From positions 744,001 to 808,000 of the forward strand of contig NZ_JBEPSJ010000001.1 in assembly GCF_040548875.1 (NCBI RefSeq): DNA of 64,000 bases, written 5' to 3'. Positions 26,220 to 34,521 of this stretch are shown one piece after another. The stretch is from Conyzicola nivalis_A (GTDB lineage: Bacteria > Actinomycetota > Actinomycetes > Actinomycetales > Microbacteriaceae). Made by a program: the position numbers and the translations under genes. The notes under the pieces were generated by a model. The model made no database searches. It was not told where the DNA came from and saw only the letters and a list, made by a program, of their open reading frames with translations. Numbering within the stretch: the first letter of the stretch is position 1; the number at the start of each line of letters is the position of its first letter.

Positions 26220-26444
26220 ATGCGACTCCCTCAGCAGTTACTCGCTCTGACGTGCCCTGAGTGCGGAACCGACAACCCCCTCGAGATCGTCTACGGGTTC
26301 GCCAGCGCGGAGATGTTCGATTCGGCGCTCGCGGGGCTCATCGCCCTCGGTGGCTGCACGTTCGACGACGACAGTCCTGCCTACCGCTGCCGCCGGGTCG
26401 ACTGCGAGACCGAGTGGGGCCGTTGGGGCGACTTCCCCGACTGA
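26220..26444 (+). CDS. Small zinc-ribbon protein, function unknown
   Basis: 74 residues. CPEC near the N-terminus and a later CRRVDC form a plausible four-Cys zinc ribbon around an aliphatic helix (ASAEMFDSALAGLIALGG). I chose the ATG at 26220, with a GGAGG site about 12 bases upstream; an in-frame GTG at 26172 would add a Pro/Arg-rich stretch. The preceding 200 bases hold the alternative-fold candidate at 26091-26160. No function can be assigned. Confidence 0.6.
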   Translation: MRLPQQLLALTCPECGTDNPLEIVYGFASAEMFDSALAGLIALGGCTFDDDSPAYRCRRVDCETEWGRWGDFPD

Positions 26445-26480
26445 GCCGTCGACTACTCTCCGCCGCCGAGTATTCGCCGC

Positions 26481-26828
26481 CTACTCGCCGTCGACCCGGT
26501 CGAGGAGCTTCTTGGCGGCACGCGCGATCGAGTCGTGGTCGTGCTGTGCGGCCCTGCTCTCCAGCGAGATGATGGCGCAACGATGCAGCCGGCTGAAGTC
26601 GCCGAAGGGAAAGCTGTACCGCCCCTTCGTCTCCTCGCCCTGCGACTTGTCGACGCCCAGGTGCCATTTCGCATATTCCGCGTAGCCGTGCTTCTCGATG
26701 AAGGCGTTCTCATCGGCTGCGCTCGGCGCGTCTTCGCTCCAGTCGTCTCGTTCGTCGCGCACGACACGACCGGCTCTGATGAGCGATTCGGCCTTGTCCA
26801 GGGCGTCGGAGTTCAGGGTGATTGTCAT
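26481..26828 (-). CDS. Conserved hypothetical protein (WHLG / FGDF-R-HR type)
   Basis: 115-residue soluble protein. The pattern DDWSEDAPSAADENAFIEKHG, then YAEYAKWHLGVD, YSFPFGDFSRLHRCA and a terminal helical block recurs in actinobacterial hypothetical proteins as I recall them, so it is a real family without known function. I chose the ATG at 26828 (MTITLNSDALDKAE), where the conserved part begins; the upstream 22 codons are not conserved-looking. It is convergent with the zinc-ribbon gene. Confidence 0.72.
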   Translation of the reverse strand: MTITLNSDALDKAESLIRAGRVVRDERDDWSEDAPSAADENAFIEKHGYAEYAKWHLGVDKSQGEETKGRYSFPFGDFSRLHRCAIISLESRAAQHDHDSIARAAKKLLDRVDGE

Positions 26829-26939
26829 GTGACCACTGTGTGACGGAGCGTGGACAGGGCACAGAGGGTTGACTCCGCCGGTCGCGCGCCCCATCGTTCC
26901 GACCCCGCGCGTTAACCGGCGCGCGGCAGAGTGCGGTGC

Positions 26940-27578
26940 ATGGATCTGATGAACCCGGATGCCGTCACCGCCGCCGTGGTCGCCGCGGCCACCTCACCGT
27001 GGGTCTACGGTGCGGTGTTTCTGCTCACCCTGCTCGACGCCTTTCTCGTCGTCGTTCCGAGCGAGACCGTGCTGGTCGCCCTCGGGGCACTCGCCCTCTC
27101 GACCGGGTCGCCGGATGTGCGGTTGCTGGTGCCTGTCGCCGCGGTCGCCGCGATGGCGGGCGACAGCCTGACCTACTGGCTCGGTCGCTCGGTGCGGTTC
27201 GAGCATCATGCCTGGGCGAGGCGGCGGCGCGTCGCCGCGGTGGCGGCCTGGGCGAAACGCTCCCTCGACCGGCGTGCGGCCGCGGTGCTGCTGACCGCCC
27301 GTTTTGTGCCCTTCGGGCGAATCGCCGTCAACCTCACCGCGGGCGTCAGCCGGTTTCACTACCCGCGCTTCCTCGCTCTGACCGCGGTGGCCGGGGCGTG
27401 CTGGTCGGTCTACACGGTGAGTGTCGGCGCGCTTTTCGGCGCGTTGTTCGGCGGAAATCCGCTGCTGGCCGTCGCCGTGTCTGTCGTGGTGGCACTCGGT
27501 CTGGGATTCTGCGTCGACAGGGCGAGCGAACGGATGTCGGCGATGCGACAGCGGCCCGACGACATCGCCGAATCATGA
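26940..27578 (+). CDS. DedA family (SNARE-associated/VTT) membrane protein
   Basis: 212-residue polytopic membrane protein. The VTT/DedA core is recognisable: FVVVPSET-like LVVVPSETVL after the first helix, GDSLTYWLGR with the conserved Gly/Tyr, and RFVPFGRIAVNLTAG, the re-entrant-loop Arg motif needed for DedA function. DedA proteins act in envelope lipid flipping, including undecaprenyl phosphate recycling. The basic loop RRRRVAAV is cytoplasmic. ATG 26940 follows CAGAGT at seven bases, near-leaderless. Confidence 0.87.
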   Translation: MDLMNPDAVTAAVVAAATSPWVYGAVFLLTLLDAFLVVVPSETVLVALGALALSTGSPDVRLLVPVAAVAAMAGDSLTYWLGRSVRFEHHAWARRRRVAAVAAWAKRSLDRRAAAVLLTARFVPFGRIAVNLTAGVSRFHYPRFLALTAVAGACWSVYTVSVGALFGALFGGNPLLAVAVSVVVALGLGFCVDRASERMSAMRQRPDDIAES

Positions 27579-27701
27579 GCGCATCGCACCTTCGCCCACA
27601 GCGCAGTGCTTGGCAAGCCCTCGCGTTCTCAGGTTCGACAAGGTAGACCTATAGGGTCGGCCCGCAACTACGGGGTTGCATCGGGAGGTAGTGGTTGAGG
27701 C

Positions 27702-29009
27702 ATGGGTAACACGCTGGAGTGCATTGGCGATTGGATTTCACAACAGCGGTGGTACGCGGGCAAGGGGCATGTCCCCCGGCTGCGTGAACTGTCTCGGCAG
27801 GTGATCCCCAGCGACGACCCCGCCGCCAGGGTCTCGATAGTGCTGGTGATGGACGACGAGGGCCACGTGCCGACCCTGTACCAGGTGCCCGTCGTCGAGC
27901 GCGACGAGCTGCAGCCGTCGGAACGGCCGTTTCTCATCGGGCGCAACGACGAGGGCTCGTACCTCTTCGACGGCCCCCACGACCCCGCCTTCCCCCGCGC
28001 CCTGCTGCGTGTGCTCGCGCCGGAGCTCGCAGACGAGGCACGGGTCACGGCCACGCGGGTGCTCGCCGCGGAGCAGTCGAACACGTCGATCATCTACGAC
28101 ATCGACGGCGTCCCCTCGGTCATCTGCAAGGTCTTCCGTACCCTGCACCACGGCGACAACCCCGACGTGACCCTCCCCGCCGCACTGAGCCTCGCCGGTT
28201 CCACCGCGGTGCCCAAGTACGTCGGCCAGCTCCGCAGCGAGTGGGACGACGTGGGACGCCCCGGCGGACGAGCGGCCGGCCATCTCGCCTTCGCCCAGGA
28301 GTTTCTCGCCGGCGCCGACGACGGCTGGAAGGTCGCGCTGAAGTCCGCCTCGGCGGGCGACGACTTCTCGACCCTCGCCCGCGCGCTCGGCGAGCAGACA
28401 GCGCGCGTGCACGCGACGCTCGCGGAGGTCATGCCGACGAGCGACGCCGAGCCCGCCGACGTGGCCGCGTTCGTCGCATCGTGGACCTCCCGACTCGCGC
28501 TGGCCACCCGCGAGATCCCGGCGCTGTTCGAACACCGCGAGGCCATCGCGTCGATCTATGCCGAGGCGGAGGCCGGTCGGTGGCCGAGCCTGCAGCGCAT
28601 CCATGGCGACTTCCATCTGGGGCAGGCCCTGCTCGTGCCCGAACGGGGCTGGGTCCTCGTCGACTTCGAGGGCGAGCCGCTTCGGCCCATGGACGAGCGA
28701 GACCGCCCCGACGTGCCGCTTCGGGATGTCGCGGGGATGCTGCGATCGTTCGACTACGCGGCGGGCTCGACGCCCGGGGTGCCGCACGACTGGGCCTCGT
28801 CGGCTCGGGAGGCGTTCCTCGAAGGCTATATCGCGGCCTCCGGCGCGGACCTCGCGTCGTTCCGCCCGCTGCTCAACGCCTTCGAACTCGACAAGGCCGT
28901 CTACGAGGCCGTCTACGAGGCTCGCAACCGTCCGGGGTGGCTCCGCATCCCGCTCCGCGGAATCGACCAGCTCGTCGCGCGCAGGCTCGACCCCAGCACG
29001 GCCTCCTAG
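27702..29009 (+). CDS. mak: Maltokinase
   Basis: 435-residue kinase of the aminoglycoside-phosphotransferase-like fold that phosphorylates maltose to maltose-1-phosphate, the GlgE substrate. The N-terminus WISQQRWYAGKG is diagnostic for Mak. Catalytic and metal motifs are RIHGDFHLGQAL (catalytic Asp) and VLVDFEGEPLRP (DFE, metal-binding). Length is normal for the stand-alone enzyme. The partner trehalose synthase is 28 kb away at 57190, so the TreS-Mak fusion or pair seen in many actinobacteria is split here. A TATAGG hexamer lies about 50 bases upstream and a GGGAGG site at 27683-27688. Confidence 0.92.
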   Translation: MGNTLECIGDWISQQRWYAGKGHVPRLRELSRQVIPSDDPAARVSIVLVMDDEGHVPTLYQVPVVERDELQPSERPFLIGRNDEGSYLFDGPHDPAFPRALLRVLAPELADEARVTATRVLAAEQSNTSIIYDIDGVPSVICKVFRTLHHGDNPDVTLPAALSLAGSTAVPKYVGQLRSEWDDVGRPGGRAAGHLAFAQEFLAGADDGWKVALKSASAGDDFSTLARALGEQTARVHATLAEVMPTSDAEPADVAAFVASWTSRLALATREIPALFEHREAIASIYAEAEAGRWPSLQRIHGDFHLGQALLVPERGWVLVDFEGEPLRPMDERDRPDVPLRDVAGMLRSFDYAAGSTPGVPHDWASSAREAFLEGYIAASGADLASFRPLLNAFELDKAVYEAVYEARNRPGWLRIPLRGIDQLVARRLDPSTAS

Positions 29010-29036
29010 CCGCGTTCGCGGTACAGTGGCGCTGAG

Positions 29037-30431
29037 ATGTCATTCACCCGTCGCACCTTCCTCATCGGCGCGGGGTCCGGCGTGTCACTGCTCGTATTGA
29101 CGGCATGCACGATAGACCCGAAACCCGACCCCTCGCCGACGCCGACGCGGACCACCACCGGGCTCGTGCCTGCGCCGGCCGCAATGGAACGCAGTGCCTG
29201 GGGCGACGACACCCTGGCGCGCGGGTCGGTCAGCTACATGGCGGTCGGCTCGACGATGGAACACCGTGAGGCCCTCGGTTCAGCGCTCATCGACCGGGTG
29301 TTCTTCGCGGGCGAGGCGACCTCGACCACCAACCCGGGGACCGTGCTCGGCGCCCAGCTCACCGGCAATCGCGCGGCCGACGAGGTGACGGCCGCGAGCG
29401 ACCCGTCAGAGCGCATCGCGATCATCGGCGCGGGCGCCGCCGGAGCGGAGGCCGCACGGGTGCTCGCTCTGCGCGGCTTCGACGTCGTCGTCATCGAGGC
29501 GCGCAAGCGAGTCGGAGGCCGCGTCGCGACCGTCGTCGCCACGGACTGGCCGTTTCCCGTCGAGCTCGGCGCGTGGCGGCTCTCCCCCGTGACCGACGGC
29601 GACGTGATCGCCGCCCTCGAGCAACTCGACGTCTCTACGGTCTCCCTCGACGGAGCCGCCCAGGTCTTCCGGTCGCCCACGGGTGAGACGGACTCCGACC
29701 CGGTGAGCTCCACGGCGATGTCGACGGCGCTGCAGTGGGCCCAGGGCCAGCAGCGCGATCAGAGCCTCGACGACTCCCTCGACCAATCGGGCGCGCTGCA
29801 GACCGCGAGCGAGTACTCGTCGGGCGAGGTGCTCGGCGACGAGCTTCTCCTGCAGCATCTGGCCTCTCTGGCGACGATCTACGGCGCCGACGGCTCTGAG
29901 CTGTCGAGCTGGTTCACCGTAGACGACACCCAGCCCTCCACGCTTGTGACGGGCGGCATGACCCGGGTCGTCGCCGAGTCGCTCGAAGGCGTGGAGACTT
30001 TTCTCTCGACGACCGTCGTCGGGGTCTCCTACAACGAGAGACGGGTGAGCCTGAGACTCGGCACCGGGGAGTCGCTGTCGGTCGACCGCGCGATCGTGAC
30101 CGTGCCGCTCGGAGTACTGCAGCACGACGGCATCGACTTCGACCCGCTGCTCCCGTTCTCGCACCGTACGGCCATCGCCTCGCTCGGCATGGGCACGGTC
30201 GACGCGGTGTGGCTGCGATTCGACGAACCGTTCTGGACCACCGACGCCGTCATCTGGAACCTCGTCGGCACGGACGACCTCGTCACGACGTGGTTCAACC
30301 TCGAGCCGCTGACCGGCGAACCGGTGCTCGTCGGTCTCGTGGGCGGGGACGACGCGACACGTTTCGAGCTGTTGAACGACGACGAGCTCACAGCAGCACT
30401 CCGGGAGACACTGGCGCCGTTCGCCAGCTGA
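29037..30431 (+). CDS. Flavin amine oxidase-like lipoprotein with circularly permuted FAD-binding segment
   Basis: 464 residues. The N-terminus TRRTFLIG followed by LTAC is a twin-arginine lipoprotein signal (Cys24). Residues 51-118 (DDTLARGSVSYMAVGS, DRVFFAGEATS, GTVLGAQLTGNRAAD) correspond to the extreme C-terminal segment of monoamine oxidase and LSD1-type enzymes. The canonical N-terminal Rossmann motif only starts at residue 126 (ERIAIIGAGAAGAEAA, IEARKRVGGR). The substrate-domain regions follow, and the chain stops after RETLAPF, where the missing C-terminal piece would normally begin. All parts of the fold are present, but in rotated order. Substrate unknown. It starts 27 bases after mak, with TACAGT nine bases before the ATG. 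Confidence 0.82.
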   Translation: MSFTRRTFLIGAGSGVSLLVLTACTIDPKPDPSPTPTRTTTGLVPAPAAMERSAWGDDTLARGSVSYMAVGSTMEHREALGSALIDRVFFAGEATSTTNPGTVLGAQLTGNRAADEVTAASDPSERIAIIGAGAAGAEAARVLALRGFDVVVIEARKRVGGRVATVVATDWPFPVELGAWRLSPVTDGDVIAALEQLDVSTVSLDGAAQVFRSPTGETDSDPVSSTAMSTALQWAQGQQRDQSLDDSLDQSGALQTASEYSSGEVLGDELLLQHLASLATIYGADGSELSSWFTVDDTQPSTLVTGGMTRVVAESLEGVETFLSTTVVGVSYNERRVSLRLGTGESLSVDRAIVTVPLGVLQHDGIDFDPLLPFSHRTAIASLGMGTVDAVWLRFDEPFWTTDAVIWNLVGTDDLVTTWFNLEPLTGEPVLVGLVGGDDATRFELLNDDELTAALRETLAPFAS

Positions 30432-31062
30432 ACCGTTCGCCGACCGGCGCGACCCGTGTGAGTGCGATCACCCCGGTGCCGACGACGGCGAAGGTCGAGA
30501 GCGCGAACGTCGAATAGAAGACGAACTCGACGGGGTCGCGCACCTGGTCGGGGTCGAGGAAGAAGTACGGGTACCAGCCGACGACCGCGCCGCGCACGAG
30601 AGTGATGACACCCCACACGACGGGATAGCCGATCGTCACGAACAGCATGCGCCACTGCGCCCGGCCACGACCGGTCGACACGGCCCATTCGACGATCGCG
30701 AAGGCGGGCAGCCAGAAGTGCAGCACCTGGTCCGACCACGGCACCTCCAGCGTGAACCCGCGCGCGCCCGCCTGCTGCACGAGGATCGCGAAGACCACGC
30801 CGGCGACCAGGATCCAGGTCAGCACGAGCGCGTGCAGGTTCGTGAGCCAGGGAGGGTCCGTCCCCGAGCGCAGAGCGACGATGCAGCCGACGACGCAGAC
30901 GACCATGAACGCGATGTTGCTCTGCATGGTGAGGTAGGCGAAGAAGTTGCCGGCTGTGAAGGTCGCCGAGCCGAGCCCCCAGATGAAGCGGGCGACGAGA
31001 GAGACCAGACCGACGAGCGCGAATGCGAATCGAGCGCCGGCGACGGCAACTCGAACATTCAC
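30388..31062 (-). CDS. Pr6Pr family membrane protein, copy 2
   Basis: 224-residue paralogue of the protein at 21321-22007. It shares YLTMQSNIAFM, VPWSDQVLHFWLPAFAIVEW with the conserved His, and RGAVVGWYPYFFLDPDQV. About six hydrophobic helices. Function unknown. GTG start at 31062, preceded by a GAAGG site and, farther up, TAGAAT (31089-31084) as a probable -10. Its last 44 bases overlap the 3' end of the amine oxidase gene on the other strand. Confidence 0.82.
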   Translation of the reverse strand: MNVRVAVAGARFAFALVGLVSLVARFIWGLGSATFTAGNFFAYLTMQSNIAFMVVCVVGCIVALRSGTDPPWLTNLHALVLTWILVAGVVFAILVQQAGARGFTLEVPWSDQVLHFWLPAFAIVEWAVSTGRGRAQWRMLFVTIGYPVVWGVITLVRGAVVGWYPYFFLDPDQVRDPVEFVFYSTFALSTFAVVGTGVIALTRVAPVGERFSWRTAPVSPGVLL

Positions 31063-31223
31063 GCGGCAGCCTTCACGCGCACAATTCTACGAATGACTCG
31101 ACCCCCGAATCGCCACCCGCGTGCTGAGCCCGCCGTCAGTGCACCAGATCCGATGAATATAGCGTGGATGGCGCAGCCTCAGGCCGCGGAACGTGCCGGT
31201 CTCCGCCCGCGATGTCGGGAATC

Positions 31224-31229
31224 TAGACT
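31224..31229 (+). promoter_or_regulatory. Probable -10 of deaminase gene
   Basis: TAGACT about 65 bases before ATG 31294. The resulting leader carries a GGGAGAC ribosome site, so this gene is leadered, unlike many neighbours. The 230-base gap 31063-31293 holds nothing else I can support. Confidence 0.4.
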
Positions 31230-31293
31230 CGACGGGAGTGTGCGGATTCACGCGCACCGACCGGCCGCCACCTCGATCCTCGCGGGAGACCCC

Positions 31294-31899
31294 ATGACGC
31301 ACCCCTTCTCCACTTCGCTGAACGCAGAGCTCCCCGAGTGGTTGGTGGGCGAACTCGACAGCCACACCGCTCCACTTGCGACCCACGAGGAGCGGATGGC
31401 CCTTGTCAACAGCCTGGCGGCGCGCAACTTCCGTGAGGGCAACGGCGGTCCTTTCGCGGCGATCATGGTCGACCGCTCCACGAACCTCGTGGTCTCGATC
31501 GGCGTCAACGTGGTGCTCAGCTCCGGACTCTCGGCAGGGCACGCCGAGTTCATGGCGCTGTCCCTCGCCCAGACACGCCTGGGACGGTGGGATCTGGGCG
31601 CATCCGCAGAGCAGGACCTCGAGCTGGTCGTCAACTGGCGTCCCTGCATCATGTGTTACGGGTCGCTCATCTGGTCGGGAGTCAAGCACCTCGTGATCCC
31701 GGGTGACGGCCCGGAACTCGAGCAGCTCACCGGTTTCGACGAGGGCCCGGCTCCGACCGACTGGCGCGCCGAGCTCGAGAGCCGAGGAATCAGCGTCACC
31801 ACCGGAATCCTGCGCGACGAGGCGATCGCCGTGTACACCGCGTACGGCGAATCGAACTCGATCGTCTACAACGCCCGCGGCACCGGCTCGCGAATCTGA
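31294..31899 (+). CDS. Nucleoside / dCMP-type deaminase
   Basis: 201-residue zinc-dependent deaminase of the cytidine/guanine deaminase superfamily: GHAEFMAL supplies the zinc His and catalytic Glu, and WRPCIMCYGSLIWSG supplies the two zinc Cys (PCxxC). The long C-terminal extension after the fold (about residues 140-201) is unusual for guanine deaminase. Exact base specificity is not determinable. The ATG at 31294 has GGGAG eight bases upstream. It is convergent with DUF1254. Confidence 0.85.
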   Translation: MTHPFSTSLNAELPEWLVGELDSHTAPLATHEERMALVNSLAARNFREGNGGPFAAIMVDRSTNLVVSIGVNVVLSSGLSAGHAEFMALSLAQTRLGRWDLGASAEQDLELVVNWRPCIMCYGSLIWSGVKHLVIPGDGPELEQLTGFDEGPAPTDWRAELESRGISVTTGILRDEAIAVYTAYGESNSIVYNARGTGSRI

Positions 31900-31908
31900 C
31901 GCGACTGC

Positions 31909-33228
31909 CTACCGCACGCGGGTGATCGCCGGCGGCCGCCAGTCGCCCGAGAGGATACGCTCGCCGGGCCGGTAGACACGGAGGAAGACGTTGAATGGCC
32001 CGGCCGGTGCGGGCAGCCAGTTCGCCTCACGCTCCGGCCCGGGCGACGAGTGCTGGATCCAGATGTCGATCGAGCCGTCGTCGTTCACGGTGAGGTCGTC
32101 CCTGTCGCCGATCGCGTAGCGGTCGATGGGGTTCTGGATGAAGAAGTGCTGGCTGTCGTACATCGTGAGTGACCAGAACGCCTCGGCCGGCGGCGTCTCC
32201 CCCGCAGCGAAACGAACGCGGTAGTCGTGCGATCCGGTCAACGGATGACCGTCCCCGTCGACGGTCGCGTGCGGGTAGAGCGCGTCGGCGTCGAGGTTGG
32301 CGCCCAACCCGACCAGCGCGATGAGAGCGCGCATGCCGTAACGGGTGCCGTAGCTGCCCAGTCCGCGCAACTGCTGCCAGCCCTCGGGCGTGAGCGAGAT
32401 CGGCTGCGTCGCCGATGCGAGGAGCATCTCGAGCCCGTGCCTCGCTCCGGCGGCGATCTCGGCGGCGATCTCCGGCGGGGGCGAGTACGCGCCGGGCACG
32501 AGGCCGATCGACTCGAACGTGGCCATCACGGGAGCGTCGGCCACGGCGGGCGGATTCGCCGTCATCAGCCTCGCCAGCCGGCCGAAGAACGCATCCGAGT
32601 TCATGTCCTTCACCTGCGTCACCGGCGGGGTGCCCGTGTCGACTCCGGGTTCCAGCGGCACGTCGACGGGTGGCTGGTAGTCGGTCCCCCACGCAGAGAG
32701 GGGCACGAGCGAGAGACCGTCCTGAAACTCGTGCACTGCCGGATAGTCGGCGGTGCCGTTCGTCTGCGTGCGGCCGATTACCCACACCATCGACGTGGGA
32801 GCGTCGATGGTGTGGAGTTCTGGGGGCACCTCCCCGCGCCAGCCGGGGCCGGCGATCAAGAAGCTCCTGGCGTCGTCGCCGGTCGTGCGGGTGCCCGGCG
32901 ACGCGAACACGTCGGTCCATGCCGACAGCATCGGAAGCAGGTAGTAGCGCCCTCCGCTGTCGGGAACGGTGAGGACGACCGGCTCGCTCGATAGATCCAG
33001 CCACGCGCTCGAGTAGAGCGTGTCGGCGTTGGGGCTCACGACGTCGCGGAACTCGGCGTCGGGAAACTTCCGCAGGTGCCCGAACTGGTTGACCGGTGCC
33101 TGCTTGCCGGTCGGGCGCGGCGTGTTCGTGAGAACCGCGCGGGTGACGTCCATGAGCACGAGCGGGAAGCCGAAGATGAAGGCGTTCGCCGCCGTCTCGG
33201 AAACCGCGTCCTGAGCCGTGCTCGTCAT
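31909..33228 (-). CDS. DUF1254/DUF1214 domain protein
   Basis: 439-residue protein with an N-terminal DUF1254 domain (NAFIFGFPLVLMDVTRAVL, FRDVVSPNADTLYSSAWLDL) and a C-terminal DUF1214 domain (FWSLTMYDSQHFFIQNPIDRYAIGDRDDL). No signal peptide is apparent. The family is widespread and biochemically undefined. The ATG at 33228 lacks a clear ribosome site or -10 at the leaderless distance, so the start is less certain. Convergent with the deaminase gene. Confidence 0.85.
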   Translation of the reverse strand: MTSTAQDAVSETAANAFIFGFPLVLMDVTRAVLTNTPRPTGKQAPVNQFGHLRKFPDAEFRDVVSPNADTLYSSAWLDLSSEPVVLTVPDSGGRYYLLPMLSAWTDVFASPGTRTTGDDARSFLIAGPGWRGEVPPELHTIDAPTSMVWVIGRTQTNGTADYPAVHEFQDGLSLVPLSAWGTDYQPPVDVPLEPGVDTGTPPVTQVKDMNSDAFFGRLARLMTANPPAVADAPVMATFESIGLVPGAYSPPPEIAAEIAAGARHGLEMLLASATQPISLTPEGWQQLRGLGSYGTRYGMRALIALVGLGANLDADALYPHATVDGDGHPLTGSHDYRVRFAAGETPPAEAFWSLTMYDSQHFFIQNPIDRYAIGDRDDLTVNDDGSIDIWIQHSSPGPEREANWLPAPAGPFNVFLRVYRPGERILSGDWRPPAITRVR

Positions 33229-33285
33229 GGTGCCATCAATGCACCGGCAGAACAGCCGGTCACCACCCCAATCGGGTGACTGGGG

Positions 33286-33756
33286 CTACTTCTTGCCCTC
33301 GCGCGCCTCGCGGGCCTCGCGGTTGCGGGCATCGCTCTCGGCGCGCTCCGCGATCCGCTCCTGCTTCGCCGCCCACTCGCGGCGTTCGATGTCGCGCTGC
33401 TTGATGCGGGCGTTCTCCTCGCGAACGTCGGCCTGCGTGCGGCGCTCGGTCACGAGCCACCGCGGCGGTGCGGCGAGCAGCTCCTGGATCTGAGCGGTCG
33501 TGAGCGCCTCTTCGACACCACCACGGGCGAGTCCGGCGTTGGAGATGCCGAGCTTGCCCGCGACGATCGGACGGGGGTGCGGGCCGTTGAGGCGCAGCTG
33601 CACGACCCACTCCGGCGGATTGGCGAGCATCTCGTTCAGCTCGGTGCGGGTGACGTCGTTCTTCTGGAACTCTTCGGGCGCCGCCGGCAGGTAGATGCCG
33701 AGCTTCTGCGCGGCCGTCGACGGCTTCATGGACTGCGGGGAACGCTCGGTACTCAT
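33286..33756 (-). CDS. DUF5997 family protein
   Basis: 156-residue soluble protein. The recognisable core is KLGIYLPAAPEEF, two similar stretches EMLANPPEWVVQLRLNGPHP and ELLAAPPRWLVTERR, and KLGISNAGLARGG. The last 50 residues are a highly charged helix (Arg/Glu/Ala). Function unknown. ATG 33756 is leaderless after TACGCT. It is transcribed away from the LysR-sensor gene from an overlapping bidirectional promoter, which suggests co-regulation. Confidence 0.85.
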   Translation of the reverse strand: MSTERSPQSMKPSTAAQKLGIYLPAAPEEFQKNDVTRTELNEMLANPPEWVVQLRLNGPHPRPIVAGKLGISNAGLARGGVEEALTTAQIQELLAAPPRWLVTERRTQADVREENARIKQRDIERREWAAKQERIAERAESDARNREAREAREGKK

Positions 33757-33762
33757 CCCTAG

Positions 33763-33772
33763 AGCGTAGCCT
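33763..33772. promoter_or_regulatory. Bidirectional promoter with overlapping -10 elements
   Basis: Minus-strand TACGCT (33768-33763) and plus-strand TAGCCT (33767-33772) share the two bases at 33767-33768. The minus one ends six bases before ATG 33756. The plus one predicts initiation near 33779, giving a leader of about 50 bases to GTG 33828. Confidence 0.6.
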
Positions 33773-33827
33773 GAGCATGGCGCTTGTCGGTCTGGCTGCG
33801 CCCGCTCGCAATAATCGAAGGGATCTC

Positions 33828-34520
33828 GTGACTCTCGCTCTCGCCTTCGTGCCCGGCGTCACCCTCACCAAGTGGACGAGGCTGTGGGAGGAACGCCGCC
33901 CCGACGTCGGTCTGGGCTTCGTCGCCACGACGGAGGCAACACAGGTCGACGCCCTGCTCGACGGCTCGGCCGACGTCGCCTTCGTGCGCCTGCCGCTGCC
34001 CGATACCGCGCTCCCAGAGCTCAGCGTCATCCGGCTCTACAGCGAGGTGGCCGTCGCCGTCCTGCCCGAGGACCACCCCCTCGCCGACCAGGACTCTGTG
34101 ACGCTCGCCGACCTCGCCGACCTCACACTGCACGACAACCAGGGAAACCTGCGCGACGCCGTCGAGCTCATCGCCGCCGGTGTGGGCGCCCTCGTGGTGC
34201 CCCACGCGCTCGCCCGGCAGAACTCCCGCAAAGACGTGGTCTCCCGCGACGTCACCGACGCCGACGAGACCTGGATCGCCGTGGCCTGGGTCACCGAGAA
34301 CGAGACCGCCGACATCGAGGAGTTCGTCGGAATCGTGCGCGGGCGATCGGCCAACAGCTCGCGCGGCGGGTCGATCGCACCGGCGAAGGAGAAGATCGAC
34401 CCCGACCTGCAGATCGCCAAGGAGAAGCCCGAGCGCAAGGCCCCGGTCAAGCCGCGCGGCAAGTACGTGCACCGCTCGACCGCCCGACCCCAGGGCAAGC
34501 GCCGACGCCAGGGTCGATGA
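33828..34520 (+). CDS. LysR-type substrate-binding domain protein lacking a helix-turn-helix
   Basis: 230 residues corresponding only to the effector-binding half of LysR regulators (LALAFVPGVTLTKW, GLGFVATTEATQVDALLDGSADVAF, LPEDHPLADQDSVTLADLADL, GVGALVVPHALARQ). There is no N-terminal DNA-binding domain. Instead, the last 45 residues form a Lys/Arg/Pro-rich tail. I chose GTG 33828: a GAAGGGA site precedes it and the domain begins there, while ATG 33777 would sit upstream of the predicted transcription start. Divergent from DUF5997. The tail could bind nucleic acid or ribosomes. Confidence 0.75.
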   Translation: MTLALAFVPGVTLTKWTRLWEERRPDVGLGFVATTEATQVDALLDGSADVAFVRLPLPDTALPELSVIRLYSEVAVAVLPEDHPLADQDSVTLADLADLTLHDNQGNLRDAVELIAAGVGALVVPHALARQNSRKDVVSRDVTDADETWIAVAWVTENETADIEEFVGIVRGRSANSSRGGSIAPAKEKIDPDLQIAKEKPERKAPVKPRGKYVHRSTARPQGKRRRQGR

Positions 34521-34521
34521 G

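Noticed and set aside
33777..33827. ATG 33777 as the start of the LysR-sensor gene
   Set aside because: The predicted transcription start (about 33779) falls within it, and homology plus a ribosome site favour GTG 33828.
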